Shown: positions 15,199-23,214, numbered from the stretch's first letter. The stretch: 64,000 nucleotides of DNA from CAYHPY01 sp964358485 (GCA_964358485.1 CAYHPY010000001.1:147960-211959); one strand, 5' to 3'. Notes: generated from the sequence alone by a model not told the origin. Translations and numbers: made by a program.

Positions 15199-16308
15199 GT
15201 GAGATTTTTTCTCCCGGCCCTGAGGCCGGCGATTCTTCTTTTCCCGCTGGCCGGGCTTTGCTCTGCCGCTTCCTACCAGGCCTCCGGCGCGGTCCGCGTC
15301 AAGGTAAACCCGGCCGGGTCCTCTTTGGGGGCCGTGGGTTCCGCTTTCATGGGCCGGCCGTCCTTGCTCGGCGTCAATCCGGTCCGGCCGGTTCAGGGGC
15401 TTGGGCCTTCGGCGTTTTCTTTTTCCGGGCCCGTCCCGTCCTTAACGGCCCCGTCCTTGCCGGGGGATGCTCCCAGGCTTGCCTCGCCCTTTCCCGTGGC
15501 AGCTGAAGCTTCCGGGGTCCAAGCCTCGGCTCTGGTTCCGGCGCTTCGGGCCGCCGACATTCAGGAGCCGGCCCAAACCGGTTCGCAGAGGTTTTCCCTG
15601 GAAGCGGTCACCGCGCGGTCCGCCCGGATTTTCGATGGGAAAGCCGAGGCTCCGGCGGTTCGGCCCGATCTTCCGGGGGGCTCGTCCGCCGGTTCCTCTC
15701 CGGCCCCCGCCACGCCGCTCGGCCCCCGGGTCCTCAACCGGCCGGTCCGGCTCATCATCACCGGCCCGCCCGGCTCGGGAAAGGGCACCTACGCCAAATT
15801 GCTCAGCCGGGAATACGGCATTCCCCACATCTCGGTCGGCGACCTTCTGCGCGGTTACGCCAAGAACCATCCTGAGGTGGAGGCGCTGATGTCCCAGGGC
15901 AAGCTCGTGAGCACCGAACTCGTACTCCGGGTGGTCCAAGAGCGCCTCCGGCAGGCCGACGTCGTGGAGCGGGGCTTTATCCTGGACGGGTTTCCCCGGC
16001 GGGTAGCCGAGGCCAAGGCGCTCAAATCCATGCTCGGCCGCAAGAGCGTGGACGCGGTCCTCTCCTTGGAGGTCCCGGAAGAGGAGCTTTTGAGGCGCAT
16101 CCTGTCCCGGGGCCGTGCCGACGACAATCCCGAGGTGTTCAAGGAACGGATGCGCATCTACCGGGAGGACACCGTGCCGGCGGCGGAACTATTCCGCAAG
16201 GGGCGGCCCGTCTTGACTCCCGAGGTTTCCGGGCCCGGGGTGGAGGCCAACTACGCGGGCCTCAGGGCCGAATTCGACGGCTGGGCCCGAACCGCGGGCC
16301 TGAAGTAA
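15199..16308 (+). CDS. adenylate kinase domain with signal peptide and long extension
   Basis: 369 residues from a GTG. Residues 1-24 form a signal peptide; 25-180 are Ala/Pro/Ser/Gly-rich, probably disordered. From 182 an adenylate kinase domain begins with the P-loop GPPGSGKGT (189-197), then the NMP-binding SVGDLLR, FILDGFPRR and a short LID (SRGRADDNPEVFKERM), so it is the short-LID type without zinc Cys. It would interconvert ATP/AMP/ADP. The export signal is unusual for this enzyme; the function outside the cytoplasm is unknown. Confidence 0.85.
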   Translation: MRFFLPALRPAILLFPLAGLCSAASYQASGAVRVKVNPAGSSLGAVGSAFMGRPSLLGVNPVRPVQGLGPSAFSFSGPVPSLTAPSLPGDAPRLASPFPVAAEASGVQASALVPALRAADIQEPAQTGSQRFSLEAVTARSARIFDGKAEAPAVRPDLPGGSSAGSSPAPATPLGPRVLNRPVRLIITGPPGSGKGTYAKLLSREYGIPHISVGDLLRGYAKNHPEVEALMSQGKLVSTELVLRVVQERLRQADVVERGFILDGFPRRVAEAKALKSMLGRKSVDAVLSLEVPEEELLRRILSRGRADDNPEVFKERMRIYREDTVPAAELFRKGRPVLTPEVSGPGVEANYAGLRAEFDGWARTAGLK

Positions 16309-16312
16309 GTCC

Positions 16313-17545
16313 TCAGCCCTTCTTGGCCGCGGCCGCTTCCTTGATGATCATCATCGCGACCTCGTTGCGCTGAATCTGGTTGGTCCCCTCGTAGATCTGG
16401 GTGATCTTGGCGTCGCGCATGTATTTCTCGACCGGGAAATCCCGCATGTAGCCGATCCCGCCGCACATCTGGACGCAGTCGATGGTCACCTTCATGGCCG
16501 TGTCGGAGCCGTAGATCTTGCACATCCCGCTTTCCTTGGTCCAGCGCTTGGCGCCGAGCTTTTTCATCTCGTCGTAGACGATGGTTCCGTCCGCCAGCCC
16601 CTTGGCGACGGCCGGGGCCAACCCCTTGTCCAGCGCCTTGGCCGTGGCCATGATCAGGGCGCGCCCAGCCTCGATGGCGGTGGCGCAGTCGGCCAGCATG
16701 TGCTGGACGGCCTGGAAGGAGGAGACCGCCTGGCCGAATTGCTTGCGTTGGCGGACGTAATCCAGCGTCTCGTCGAACGCTCCCTGCGCGATGCCCAGGG
16801 ACTGGATGCCCACCAGGGGCCGGGACATGTCGAAGACCGCTTGGGCGATGAAGAGCCCGTAGCCCTCTTTGTAGAGCAGGTTTTCCTTGGGAATCCGGCA
16901 GTCCTTGAAGATCAGCTCGTAGGTGCCGTTGGCCCGGATGCCCATCTTCTCTTCCTTCTTGCCGAAGGTGAAGCCCGGGGTTCCTTTTTCCACGACGAAG
17001 GCCGTCAGCCCGCGCGCTCCCCGGGAGAGGTCGGTGGAGGCGAAGACGATATAGGTGGCCGCGTCCTTGCCGGTGGAGCAGAAGTTCTTGAGGCCGTTGA
17101 GGATGTAATGGTCCCCGTCCCGGCGGGCGGTGGCCTTGGTGGCGGTGGCGTCGGAACCCGCTCCGGGTTCGGTGATGTTGAAGGCGCCGAGCTTGGCCCC
17201 GGAGGCAAGGTCCGGAATCCAACGCTCGCGCTGGGAGGGCGTTCCGAAGAGCAGGATCGGCAAAGAGCAAAGCGAGGTGGTGGCGTAGCCCATCGTGATC
17301 CCGGAGCAGGCCTTGGAAAGCTCCTCGGCGGCCAGGAGCAGTTCCACCAGCCCGCCGCCCAGGCCGCCGTATTGCTCGGGAAGGTAAACCCCGAAGAGGT
17401 CGGCCTTTCGGAGTTCCTCCATGACGGGCCAGGGGAACTCCTCGGTCTTGTCGTAATGATCGCGGACGGGACGGATTTTCTTGCGCGCCACCTCGCGGGC
17501 CGTGGCGGCCACTTCCAACTGCTGGTCGCTCAGCCCGTAATCCAT
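16313..17545 (-). CDS. acyl-CoA dehydrogenase
   Basis: 410 residues, full length for the family. FAD-dependent oxidation of an acyl-CoA to the enoyl-CoA. Signatures: NITEPGAGSD (first family signature), the substrate/FAD region around GLKNFCSTGKDA, and a C-terminal motif IYEGTNQIQRN whose Glu is the catalytic base in short-chain (butyryl-CoA) enzymes. No ETF genes are near. The start ATG follows the upstream gene by 7 bp, so the two are probably co-transcribed. The last residues (AAAAKKG) are variable. Confidence 0.93.
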   Translation of the reverse strand: MDYGLSDQQLEVAATAREVARKKIRPVRDHYDKTEEFPWPVMEELRKADLFGVYLPEQYGGLGGGLVELLLAAEELSKACSGITMGYATTSLCSLPILLFGTPSQRERWIPDLASGAKLGAFNITEPGAGSDATATKATARRDGDHYILNGLKNFCSTGKDAATYIVFASTDLSRGARGLTAFVVEKGTPGFTFGKKEEKMGIRANGTYELIFKDCRIPKENLLYKEGYGLFIAQAVFDMSRPLVGIQSLGIAQGAFDETLDYVRQRKQFGQAVSSFQAVQHMLADCATAIEAGRALIMATAKALDKGLAPAVAKGLADGTIVYDEMKKLGAKRWTKESGMCKIYGSDTAMKVTIDCVQMCGGIGYMRDFPVEKYMRDAKITQIYEGTNQIQRNEVAMMIIKEAAAAKKG

Positions 17546-17552
17546 GGCGGGA

Positions 17553-17969
17553 TTAGAGCTTGAGCTTTCCGGCCCCCGGGGGGAGGCCTCCGCCCAGGCC
17601 GCCCAGCCCGCCGCCCAAGCCGGGGCCGCCTTGGCCGGGGAGAACCAGGGACGAGGACGCCTTGCGGCGCATTTCCTTGAGTTCTTCCATGGTTTCGTGG
17701 AAGGCCTGGGCAACGGCGTCGCCGTAGAGGGCGACCGCTTTCTCCAGGGTGTCCACCGGCATTTCAAAGCTGAGCGGAAGGGTGCCCGCCGGAGTCATGA
17801 GGGAGGCCTCGCCGGTGAAGATGACCTTGCGGGAGGGATCGGGGGAGCCGTCGATTTTAATGGGGGACAGCTTGCGGATCACGCCGACTTTCCGGTCCGT
17901 GAAAAGCTCTTCGCGCCAAAGGTCGGCGCCGTCCATCTTGGGGGTGGGGGCTTCTTTCTCATCGCTCAT
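17553..17969 (-). CDS. small protein with Gly-rich tail, unknown
   Basis: 138 residues, soluble, no signal peptide. Residues 1-100 are mixed alpha/beta with a helical AVALYGDAVAQAFHETMEELKEMRRK stretch given here only in outline; the tail is a Gly/Pro/Leu-rich repeat (GLGGG units). It directly precedes the acyl-CoA dehydrogenase and may be a partner or unrelated. TACAAT ends 6 nt before the ATG. Confidence 0.65.
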   Translation of the reverse strand: MSDEKEAPTPKMDGADLWREELFTDRKVGVIRKLSPIKIDGSPDPSRKVIFTGEASLMTPAGTLPLSFEMPVDTLEKAVALYGDAVAQAFHETMEELKEMRRKASSSLVLPGQGGPGLGGGLGGLGGGLPPGAGKLKL

Positions 17970-17975
17970 GGGGAG

Positions 17976-17981
17976 ATTGTA
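17976..17981 (-). promoter_or_regulatory. -10 box TACAAT close to start codon
   Basis: TACAAT on the minus strand, 6 nt before the ATG at 17969. Would give a leaderless or near-leaderless transcript for the 17553/16313 pair. Confidence 0.45.
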
Positions 17982-18052
17982 TTATCTTTCGCCCCATTTT
18001 CGCCACGAAGCCCGGCGGAGAATTTGAAGAATATGAATGCCAGGCACCGATG

Positions 18053-18541
18053 CTAGGCGCGTTGGAGGAGGTCTTCGGCGGTGCGACCGAGGGACATCAA
18101 GGTGTCGGGGGGGAGATTCTTTCGGATGGAGGGGAAGAGGATTTCCTCCTCGTATTCCAGGTGTTTCTCCAGCGCGCGTTCGACGCGCTCCAGGACCTCC
18201 CGCAGGGCGTGGACATGGCGCCCGTCGCAGGTCCGCTCCACGGCCGTAAGCAGTTGGAAAAGCTGGCGCAGAGTTTGATGGTCTTCCGAGATATCATGGG
18301 CCGATAGCCCTCCGGAGGCTTCCAGGGCGCGGATGGCCGACAAAAGGCACCGGTCTTCCAGGCGTTCGTGGGTGATGAAGGCGCTGACCAGCCGCGCGTT
18401 GGCTTCCGCCAGGCCGAAGCGGTCCAACTCGACGATGTCGTTGGGTCCGGTGGACCGCTGGTCGCCGAGATGGTTGGTCATCGCCGCCATCAGGCGCCGA
18501 AGGTTTTCGTGGTCCGCCACCAAGAGGTCGAGGATGTCCAT
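18053..18541 (-). CDS. hemerythrin-like (HHE) protein
   Basis: 162 residues, all-helical. Metal-ligand pattern of the hemerythrin HHE family: VADHENLRRLM, then FITHERLEDR, SEDHQTLRQL and HLEYEEEILFP, giving the repeated H-x-x-x-E/HE motifs for a di-iron centre. Such proteins bind O2 or NO or help repair iron-sulfur clusters. An in-frame ATG at 18568 adds nine residues; 18541 matches the domain. The upstream region contains a TTGA-N6-TCAA palindrome, consistent with FNR/DNR-type control (inference). Confidence 0.8.
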   Translation of the reverse strand: MDILDLLVADHENLRRLMAAMTNHLGDQRSTGPNDIVELDRFGLAEANARLVSAFITHERLEDRCLLSAIRALEASGGLSAHDISEDHQTLRQLFQLLTAVERTCDGRHVHALREVLERVERALEKHLEYEEEILFPSIRKNLPPDTLMSLGRTAEDLLQRA

Positions 18542-18585
18542 AGTCGTTCCCGACTTCCGAGCACGCAACGCTTCGGCCTGAATCA

Positions 18586-18642
18586 GGTCAACCCCCGCGG
18601 TTGACCATGGTCAACGAGCCGGATCAATGTCCGGTTTTGACG
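18586..18642. promoter_or_regulatory. operator cluster between hemerythrin and repeat-peptide genes
   Basis: Three overlapping elements: TCAACCCCCGCGGTTGA (18588-18604), which differs by one base from the element at 11843; the perfect 16-bp palindrome GTTGACCATGGTCAAC (18600-18615), containing TTGA-N6-TCAA; and TCAATGTCCGGTTTTGA (18625-18641). The TTGAC half-site thus repeats several times in 57 bp between divergent genes. Confidence 0.5.
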
Positions 18643-18673
18643 CCACTCATAGGGGGAGGGCCCCGGGGCGGGG

Positions 18674-18679
18674 TATCAT
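18674..18679 (+). promoter_or_regulatory. -10 box TATCAT of the repeat-peptide gene
   Basis: TATCAT within GGGGTATCATGTC, a 13-mer identical to that at 11888-11900, and 31 nt after TTGACG as in that promoter. The leader is about 30 nt and includes AAGGAG. Confidence 0.5.
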
Positions 18680-18711
18680 GTCCTTGTCGCTGATAAGCAA
18701 GGAGAACGAAA

Positions 18712-18933
18712 ATGATCGAGCTGATCCTGATGGTGACCCTGAGCCCCGTGAACCCCCTTTCCACCCAGACCGCGCAGTTCCAGCCCTGCGTTTGGCCCAA
18801 TAAGTGCGCCGCGGCCCCCGTGGTCGCGCAGTTCCAGCCCTGCGTCTGGCCCAACAAGTGCGCCAAAACCGCCCCGGTCGTCGCCCAGTTCGAGACCTGC
18901 GTTTGGCCCAAGAAGTGCGGTAAGTCTGCTTAG
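18712..18933 (+). CDS. small peptide with three tandem CVWPxKC repeats
   Basis: 73 residues. Shine-Dalgarno AAGGAG 7 nt before the ATG. Residues 1-20 are a hydrophobic leader-like segment without basic n-region. Then come three units: AQFQPCVWPNKCA, AQFQPCVWPNKCA and AQFETCVWPKKCG, separated by short A-P-V-V spacers (18-19 residues per unit). Each has two Cys five residues apart. The design resembles multi-core precursor peptides or small disulfide/metal-binding repeat proteins; no modification enzyme is adjacent. It has its own promoter and terminator, so it is a monocistronic, regulated gene. Confidence 0.75.
   Translation: MIELILMVTLSPVNPLSTQTAQFQPCVWPNKCAAAPVVAQFQPCVWPNKCAKTAPVVAQFETCVWPKKCGKSA
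18772..18930 (+). repeat. three in-frame tandem repeats, 48-57 bp
   Basis: Units at 18772-18825, 18826-18882 and 18883-18930. Units 1 and 2 are nearly identical in DNA (synonymous changes such as AAT/AAC in PNK); unit 3 is diverged (QP to ET, N to K). Growth by tandem duplication is evident. Confidence 0.85.
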
Positions 18934-18943
18934 GCCGATAGGC

Positions 18944-18980
18944 CTAGTTCTTTCCGGGCCCTTTGGCCCGGAAAAACTAG
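18944..18980 (+). terminator. strong terminator after the repeat-peptide gene
   Basis: CTAGTTC-TTTCCGGGCC pairs with GGCCCGGAAA-AACTAG (one bulged base) around a CTTT loop, 10 bp past the stop. The A and T tracts within the arms make it bidirectional in form. Confidence 0.75.
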
Positions 18981-18993
18981 GTCCGTTGGCCCT

Positions 18994-19021
18994 TTGAGCC
19001 TGGGCCCTTCCGTGCTAGGAT
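18994..19021 (+). promoter_or_regulatory. candidate promoter of the SnoaL-like gene
   Basis: TTGAGC (18994-18999), a 16-bp spacer and TAGGAT (19016-19021), which ends 8 nt before the ATG at 19030. It may drive the whole co-directional run up to 35366. Confidence 0.4.
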
Positions 19022-19029
19022 AGAGTTTC

Positions 19030-19722
19030 ATGCCGGGCACCCCCCTTTCCGTTGTCTCTCTTCTTTTGTTGCTTTTACCCGGCCTCTCCTTCTCCCAAAC
19101 CTCCGGGAGACCACCCTCCGACATCGAGCAGTTCTCCCTGATCAGCGCCGCCTATGAGGCGGCCTTAAATAATGACGATATCGGCAAGATAATTCCCCAT
19201 ATGGACCCCAATTTCATGGGCGCCATGGTCACCGGGGACGATGTTCGGGGCCCGGAAGGCCTTCGGGAGTTCTGGGCCAAGGTCAAATCCGTCATCCGGC
19301 AGGGCGGCCGGGGGGGCCGTTATAAGGTCCGCCTGCTCACCGAGGATTTCCGGGTGGACGGCAACCGCGCCTTCGCCCGCGGGCGCACCGAGGAAGAAGT
19401 CGTCACCGGGCGAGGTATCGAGCTCAAATACCAGTCCATGTGGAGCGTGGAGCTCGGCCGGGTGGACGGGCGCTGGGTCCTCAAGGCCTTGAAGTCCGAG
19501 GCCAACGCCTCCGACAAGCTCACTTTGGCGGCGCAATACGTGGCGGCCCGGCTCTGGAAGCCCTTGGTTTTCTTCGAGCCGCCGAAAGGGGGCCCGGATT
19601 TCGACGGCGACGGCGGGGTTCGTCAGGTGGGAGTGCGGACCGACTCGGCGGCGGGGGCGGGGCCGAGGGCGGCGTCGGCGGGAGCGGCGGCGCGCGGGGC
19701 GAGGGTGCGGTATTCACGGTGA
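19030..19722 (+). CDS. exported SnoaL/NTF2-like protein
   Basis: 230 residues with signal peptide (about 1-22, SFSQ). The domain (about 35-160) has the cone-shaped NTF2-like pattern: an N-terminal helix AAYEAALNN, then a TGDDVRGPEGLREFWAK stretch and beta strands ending in GRWVLKALKSE. Such domains are lyases, isomerases or binding folds; the active site cannot be assigned. The C-terminal 60 residues are low complexity. A paralogue is encoded at 35411-36004, with matching AAYE-x-ALNN and GGxYxV segments. The two paralogues flank the biosynthetic cluster. Confidence 0.72.
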   Translation: MPGTPLSVVSLLLLLLPGLSFSQTSGRPPSDIEQFSLISAAYEAALNNDDIGKIIPHMDPNFMGAMVTGDDVRGPEGLREFWAKVKSVIRQGGRGGRYKVRLLTEDFRVDGNRAFARGRTEEEVVTGRGIELKYQSMWSVELGRVDGRWVLKALKSEANASDKLTLAAQYVAARLWKPLVFFEPPKGGPDFDGDGGVRQVGVRTDSAAGAGPRAASAGAAARGARVRYSR

Positions 19723-20726
19723 TAAAACCGCTTTTATTGGCCGTTCTTGCGGCGTTCGGCGCCTGCTCGAAGGCGCCGCCTGGTCCGCCGAAACTGAGAC
19801 TGAACTTGGAGATCGCCAATCCCAGGATAAAGCCGGGTCAGAGGGTCTGGTACCGGCTTAAGATGACGAATGTGGGGGGGACCCCGTACGCCCTCGATGA
19901 CCGGTTTTGGCTGGACCAGGGTTTACTCGAATCCATGGGAACGGCAACGCATCTTCGCATCGTGAATCCGAATGGCGAGCTCGGGCGGCCGGATTTATAT
20001 TTTGATTGGGGTCAGCACGGGGAGTTTCGCTTCTGGGAGAGCGATCTCAGCCAACGGCCGCCCGAGCACCCGCCGTACATGGGGGAGCGAATCGTCTGGT
20101 TTTTCTGGAAAAGGGCGCCGGATTGGTCCCGCTATATCGGGTGGTTCGCGCGGCTCTACCGCCACTTCCACCGGGATACCCGGAACGCGATGATAGAGAT
20201 TATGCCGGGGCAAACAGTGGCGGCCACACCTTCCATAGTCGCGCCGATCCGGGCCCAGGACCCCAAGACCGGCGGGATCGATGATGCCCGGATTCATCCG
20301 GGGATTCCCGCGGAACACCGGAAGGATTATGAGAAATTGATGCGGCAGCAGAAAGAGATGGTCGAGGGGTGGGGGCATCCGGAAATCGTGCTGGACCCAT
20401 CCAAGCCGCATACCTTGCCCTATCCCGGGTTCAGAATTTTGGAGGGGTATTTTTTTCACAGGTCGGGGATATATCGAATTTACGCCGTTTACAATACCTG
20501 GTGGCCGCTGCGGCCCGGCAGCGCCAAAGAGGAGATTGAAAATATTGAGCGGAACCAATTAACCAAGTTGTCCGCCAAGGGCAGAGCCGTGATCGAAAAA
20601 GAGTGGTCGCAGAAAACGCCCGCCGAATTGGAAGATATCAAGGATAGCCGCGCACGGGTCGAGGAAGCAAATAAAACGGCGGTTATTTTGGAATCCAATG
20701 TGATTTCTATCGAGGTAAGACCGTGA
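19719..20726 (+). CDS. lipoprotein of unknown function
   Basis: 335 residues from a GTG overlapping the previous stop (GTGA). The N-terminus (PLLLAVLAAFGACSK) is a lipoprotein signal with Cys about residue 16. The first 150 residues contain beta-rich segments (RVWYRLKMTNVGGTPYALDDRFW), resembling an immunoglobulin-like domain with 'missing-partner' strands; the rest is charged and helical. No named family. Codon use is AT-richer than the surrounding genes (AAT, ATT, TTT frequent), which may mean acquisition from outside. Confidence 0.6.
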   Translation: MIKPLLLAVLAAFGACSKAPPGPPKLRLNLEIANPRIKPGQRVWYRLKMTNVGGTPYALDDRFWLDQGLLESMGTATHLRIVNPNGELGRPDLYFDWGQHGEFRFWESDLSQRPPEHPPYMGERIVWFFWKRAPDWSRYIGWFARLYRHFHRDTRNAMIEIMPGQTVAATPSIVAPIRAQDPKTGGIDDARIHPGIPAEHRKDYEKLMRQQKEMVEGWGHPEIVLDPSKPHTLPYPGFRILEGYFFHRSGIYRIYAVYNTWWPLRPGSAKEEIENIERNQLTKLSAKGRAVIEKEWSQKTPAELEDIKDSRARVEEANKTAVILESNVISIEVRP

Positions 20727-22444
20727 GGACCCGGTCCTTGTTTTTCTTGGCATTTTTAGCGTTCCCGACTTCAGGATGGGGCGTTTCTCTCAAACGGCCT
20801 TCCAAAGAGGATTTGGAGCCATTGAAGGCAAAGCTTGAGAAAATCAAGGCGCGCTCTTGGGAAGCCTCTCAGTACTCAAAAGAGATCATATCTATTGAGA
20901 TAGAAATCGGGCTGCGGAATAAGGACGGCGTCAGGCATCGTCCGCCGGAGCCTCCGTCCGGACCGCTGACGGCTGCCGCAAAGAGCGCCTATCTCCGCGA
21001 GCTGAATCGATATTCTCGGATTCAAGAGGAGGCCTTGGGTCGTTTCGCGGGAATTAAAGATGCGCGAAAGGACGCCTATGCCCTTGCTGCAAGACGCGTC
21101 AAGCGGGCTCAAGATGATGCGCACAAACTGCGCCAGGAGGCCATCACCTTGGCTCTCGTGGCGTATGGGATCTCTCCGAATCCGAAATCCGGCCCGATCC
21201 TGAGCGGATCGCCAAGAGGCAATCCATCCGAATTCATTGTGAGTCATCTTGGAGAGACCGCTTCTTGGAATCCGAATTCTCGTTCAACCTTGCGTAAGGG
21301 GCTCTATGCGGAAACGCAGCCAGACGGGTCCGTTTCTGTGGGCCCCGATGCCTTCGAGTATGCCGGCAAGCTGGGCCTGACCCTTTACCACGAAGCCATG
21401 CATTTTGAGCGGAAGCTCAAACCTGATCAGGATTTGAGAAACGAACCCGCCGAAGAAGTGCGGGCTCGTGAGGCTGCCAAGCGGCATTTGAGGTCGATTT
21501 TCCAGCTTGAGCAGAAAGACATCGATGATCATGAACGAGTCTTCCAGGCGGAGATGGCGCGGGCTTCCGTCTGGGAAGAGCAAATCAAGCGGGGGCTCAA
21601 TCCGTACAAGCTAACGGACCGCCCTGCCTTTCGCGGTGCCGGCCACGGTTCCTGGTTGGAGAGCGATCCGGACGTTTCGCGGGAGCTTGAGCGCATTGAA
21701 AAGGGGCAGGAGGACCTGAGGCGGGCCGCGAAGAAGGCCTCGGCGGATTTTCATCTTGCCAAGTTGAGAGTCTTGGCGGAAAGCGCCTGCGATTACGGTC
21801 CGGTCGCGCAGACTCGCCTCGATCTCGTGGAGCGCCATTCTGATGCCGCCGTCTATTGCGCCGACCCCCCGGCCGCGGGCGCCTCTTGCCATCAAAGGGC
21901 GTTTCGAGACATGTTGGACCAACTGTGCCGGAGCGAGCGCATTGATGCCGCCGGCCTCAACGAACGGATTCGAACTATTTACGGAGGAAGAACGGGGCCT
22001 CCGGTCGAGGAAGCCGGACCCGCGCCGCCACAGCAGGGTCCCGTCGAGGCGACCCCTCCGCCCAATGCCGCCTGGGAGTTGGCCGATTTCGCTTCCAAAG
22101 CTTGTTCTAATCCCGGATCGATTGGGCCGGAAGATGTGCGGCGCCTGCGATGGTTTCCGGATTCCCGCATCGCATTCACGGACGACGTTGAATCCGGTTT
22201 GGGGGGATGTTCCCGGGACTTGTTTTCCCGGCTTGTCGGTTTTAGCAAGACCTGGGAACCGGGATCGCGGCTCAACCCGGACTGGGTCAATGAGTTCGCG
22301 CGCCGGTGGGCGAGCGAAAGGCGTCCGGCTCCGCCCCTCGAAGAGCCGTCCGGTGGAAACGACAAGCCGGAACGTGATAAAGGAGGAAAGAAAGATCCAT
22401 GCTACAACGAACCTGGAGTGGGCCGAGTTTGCCCGGTGCGATGA
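20723..22444 (+). CDS. exported putative zinc metallopeptidase
   Basis: 573 residues from a GTG overlapping the previous stop. Signal peptide about 1-20. A coiled-coil-rich region (25-150) precedes TLYHEAMHFERKL, whose HExxH (His223-His227) is a classic zinc-protease motif, with acidic residues (EPAEEVRARE) 20 residues on that could supply the third ligand. Cysteines are concentrated in the C-terminal half (SACDY, YCADPPA, SCHQR, LCRSE). The family is not recognised and activity is a prediction. AT-rich like the gene before it. Confidence 0.6.
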   Translation: MRTRSLFFLAFLAFPTSGWGVSLKRPSKEDLEPLKAKLEKIKARSWEASQYSKEIISIEIEIGLRNKDGVRHRPPEPPSGPLTAAAKSAYLRELNRYSRIQEEALGRFAGIKDARKDAYALAARRVKRAQDDAHKLRQEAITLALVAYGISPNPKSGPILSGSPRGNPSEFIVSHLGETASWNPNSRSTLRKGLYAETQPDGSVSVGPDAFEYAGKLGLTLYHEAMHFERKLKPDQDLRNEPAEEVRAREAAKRHLRSIFQLEQKDIDDHERVFQAEMARASVWEEQIKRGLNPYKLTDRPAFRGAGHGSWLESDPDVSRELERIEKGQEDLRRAAKKASADFHLAKLRVLAESACDYGPVAQTRLDLVERHSDAAVYCADPPAAGASCHQRAFRDMLDQLCRSERIDAAGLNERIRTIYGGRTGPPVEEAGPAPPQQGPVEATPPPNAAWELADFASKACSNPGSIGPEDVRRLRWFPDSRIAFTDDVESGLGGCSRDLFSRLVGFSKTWEPGSRLNPDWVNEFARRWASERRPAPPLEEPSGGNDKPERDKGGKKDPCYNEPGVGRVCPVR

Positions 22445-23208
22445 ACCCATCTCGTTTGCGTGGGGAAGTGGTCCGTGCCGGAGGCCTGTCGGACGGGGAG
22501 GTCTCGGCCCTCTTCGAGCTGTTCTCCAAGTACTACCGCGCCGTGAATTGGACGCGCTTTGAGGCCGATCTGCGGGAAAAGGATTTCGTGATCCTGCTGC
22601 GGGACAGCCAAAGCGGGGAGATGAAGGGCTTCTCCACCCAGAAGGTCATGCGGGCCGAGGTCCGGGGCGTGGAGGTGCGCGCCATCTTCTCCGGCGACAC
22701 CATCATCGATCCGGCGTATTGGGGCGAGCAGGAATTGGTCCGCAGTTGGTGCTCGTTCGCCGGCCAAGTCCGCGCCGAGGAGCCGGAAACCCCGCTCTAT
22801 TGGTTCCTGATCACCAAGGGCTATCGGACCTACCTCTACCTGCCGGTGTTCTACAACGACTACTATCCCCGGCAGGAGTCCCCCGCGCCTTTGTTCGAGC
22901 AGGCGGTCCTCAACCAGCTCGCGCGCTCTAAATTCGGGAGCTTCTACGATCCGCGCAACGGGCGCATCCGGTTTCCCCGGTCCATGGGCCACCTGGCGCC
23001 GGAGCTGGCCGAGGTCCCGGGCGCGCGCTTGGAGGATCCGCGGGTGCGCTTTTTCCTGGAACGCAACCCCGAGTACGCCAAGGGCACGGAGCTGGCCTGC
23101 CTGACCGAGGTCTCGGAAAACAACATGAAGTCCATCGCCAAGCGCTTCTACCTGGAAGGCATGCGCCTGGGCCCCATCCGCGCCGCGGTTCCGGCCGGCG
23201 CCGCCTGA
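22441..23208 (+). CDS. GNAT-like acyltransferase, first gene of the cluster
   Basis: 255 residues from the ATG overlapping the upstream stop (ATGA). An in-frame ATG at 22399 has a purine-rich AAGGAGG upstream but at long spacing; both starts remain possible. The order of strands around FEADLREKDFVILLRD, VRAIFSGDTIIDPAYWG and LYWFLITKGYRTYLYLP resembles GNAT/autoinducer-synthase-like acyltransferases, though I cannot see a clear acetyl-CoA P-loop motif. An N-acyl-amino-acid synthase role is conceivable but unproved. Confidence 0.55.
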   Translation: MNPSRLRGEVVRAGGLSDGEVSALFELFSKYYRAVNWTRFEADLREKDFVILLRDSQSGEMKGFSTQKVMRAEVRGVEVRAIFSGDTIIDPAYWGEQELVRSWCSFAGQVRAEEPETPLYWFLITKGYRTYLYLPVFYNDYYPRQESPAPLFEQAVLNQLARSKFGSFYDPRNGRIRFPRSMGHLAPELAEVPGARLEDPRVRFFLERNPEYAKGTELACLTEVSENNMKSIAKRFYLEGMRLGPIRAAVPAGAA

Positions 23209-23214
23209 GTTTTA

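Noticed and set aside
18772..18930. CRISPR-like or minisatellite repeat
   Set aside because: The repeats are in frame within a gene that has a ribosome-binding site and terminator, and changes between units 1 and 2 are mainly synonymous.
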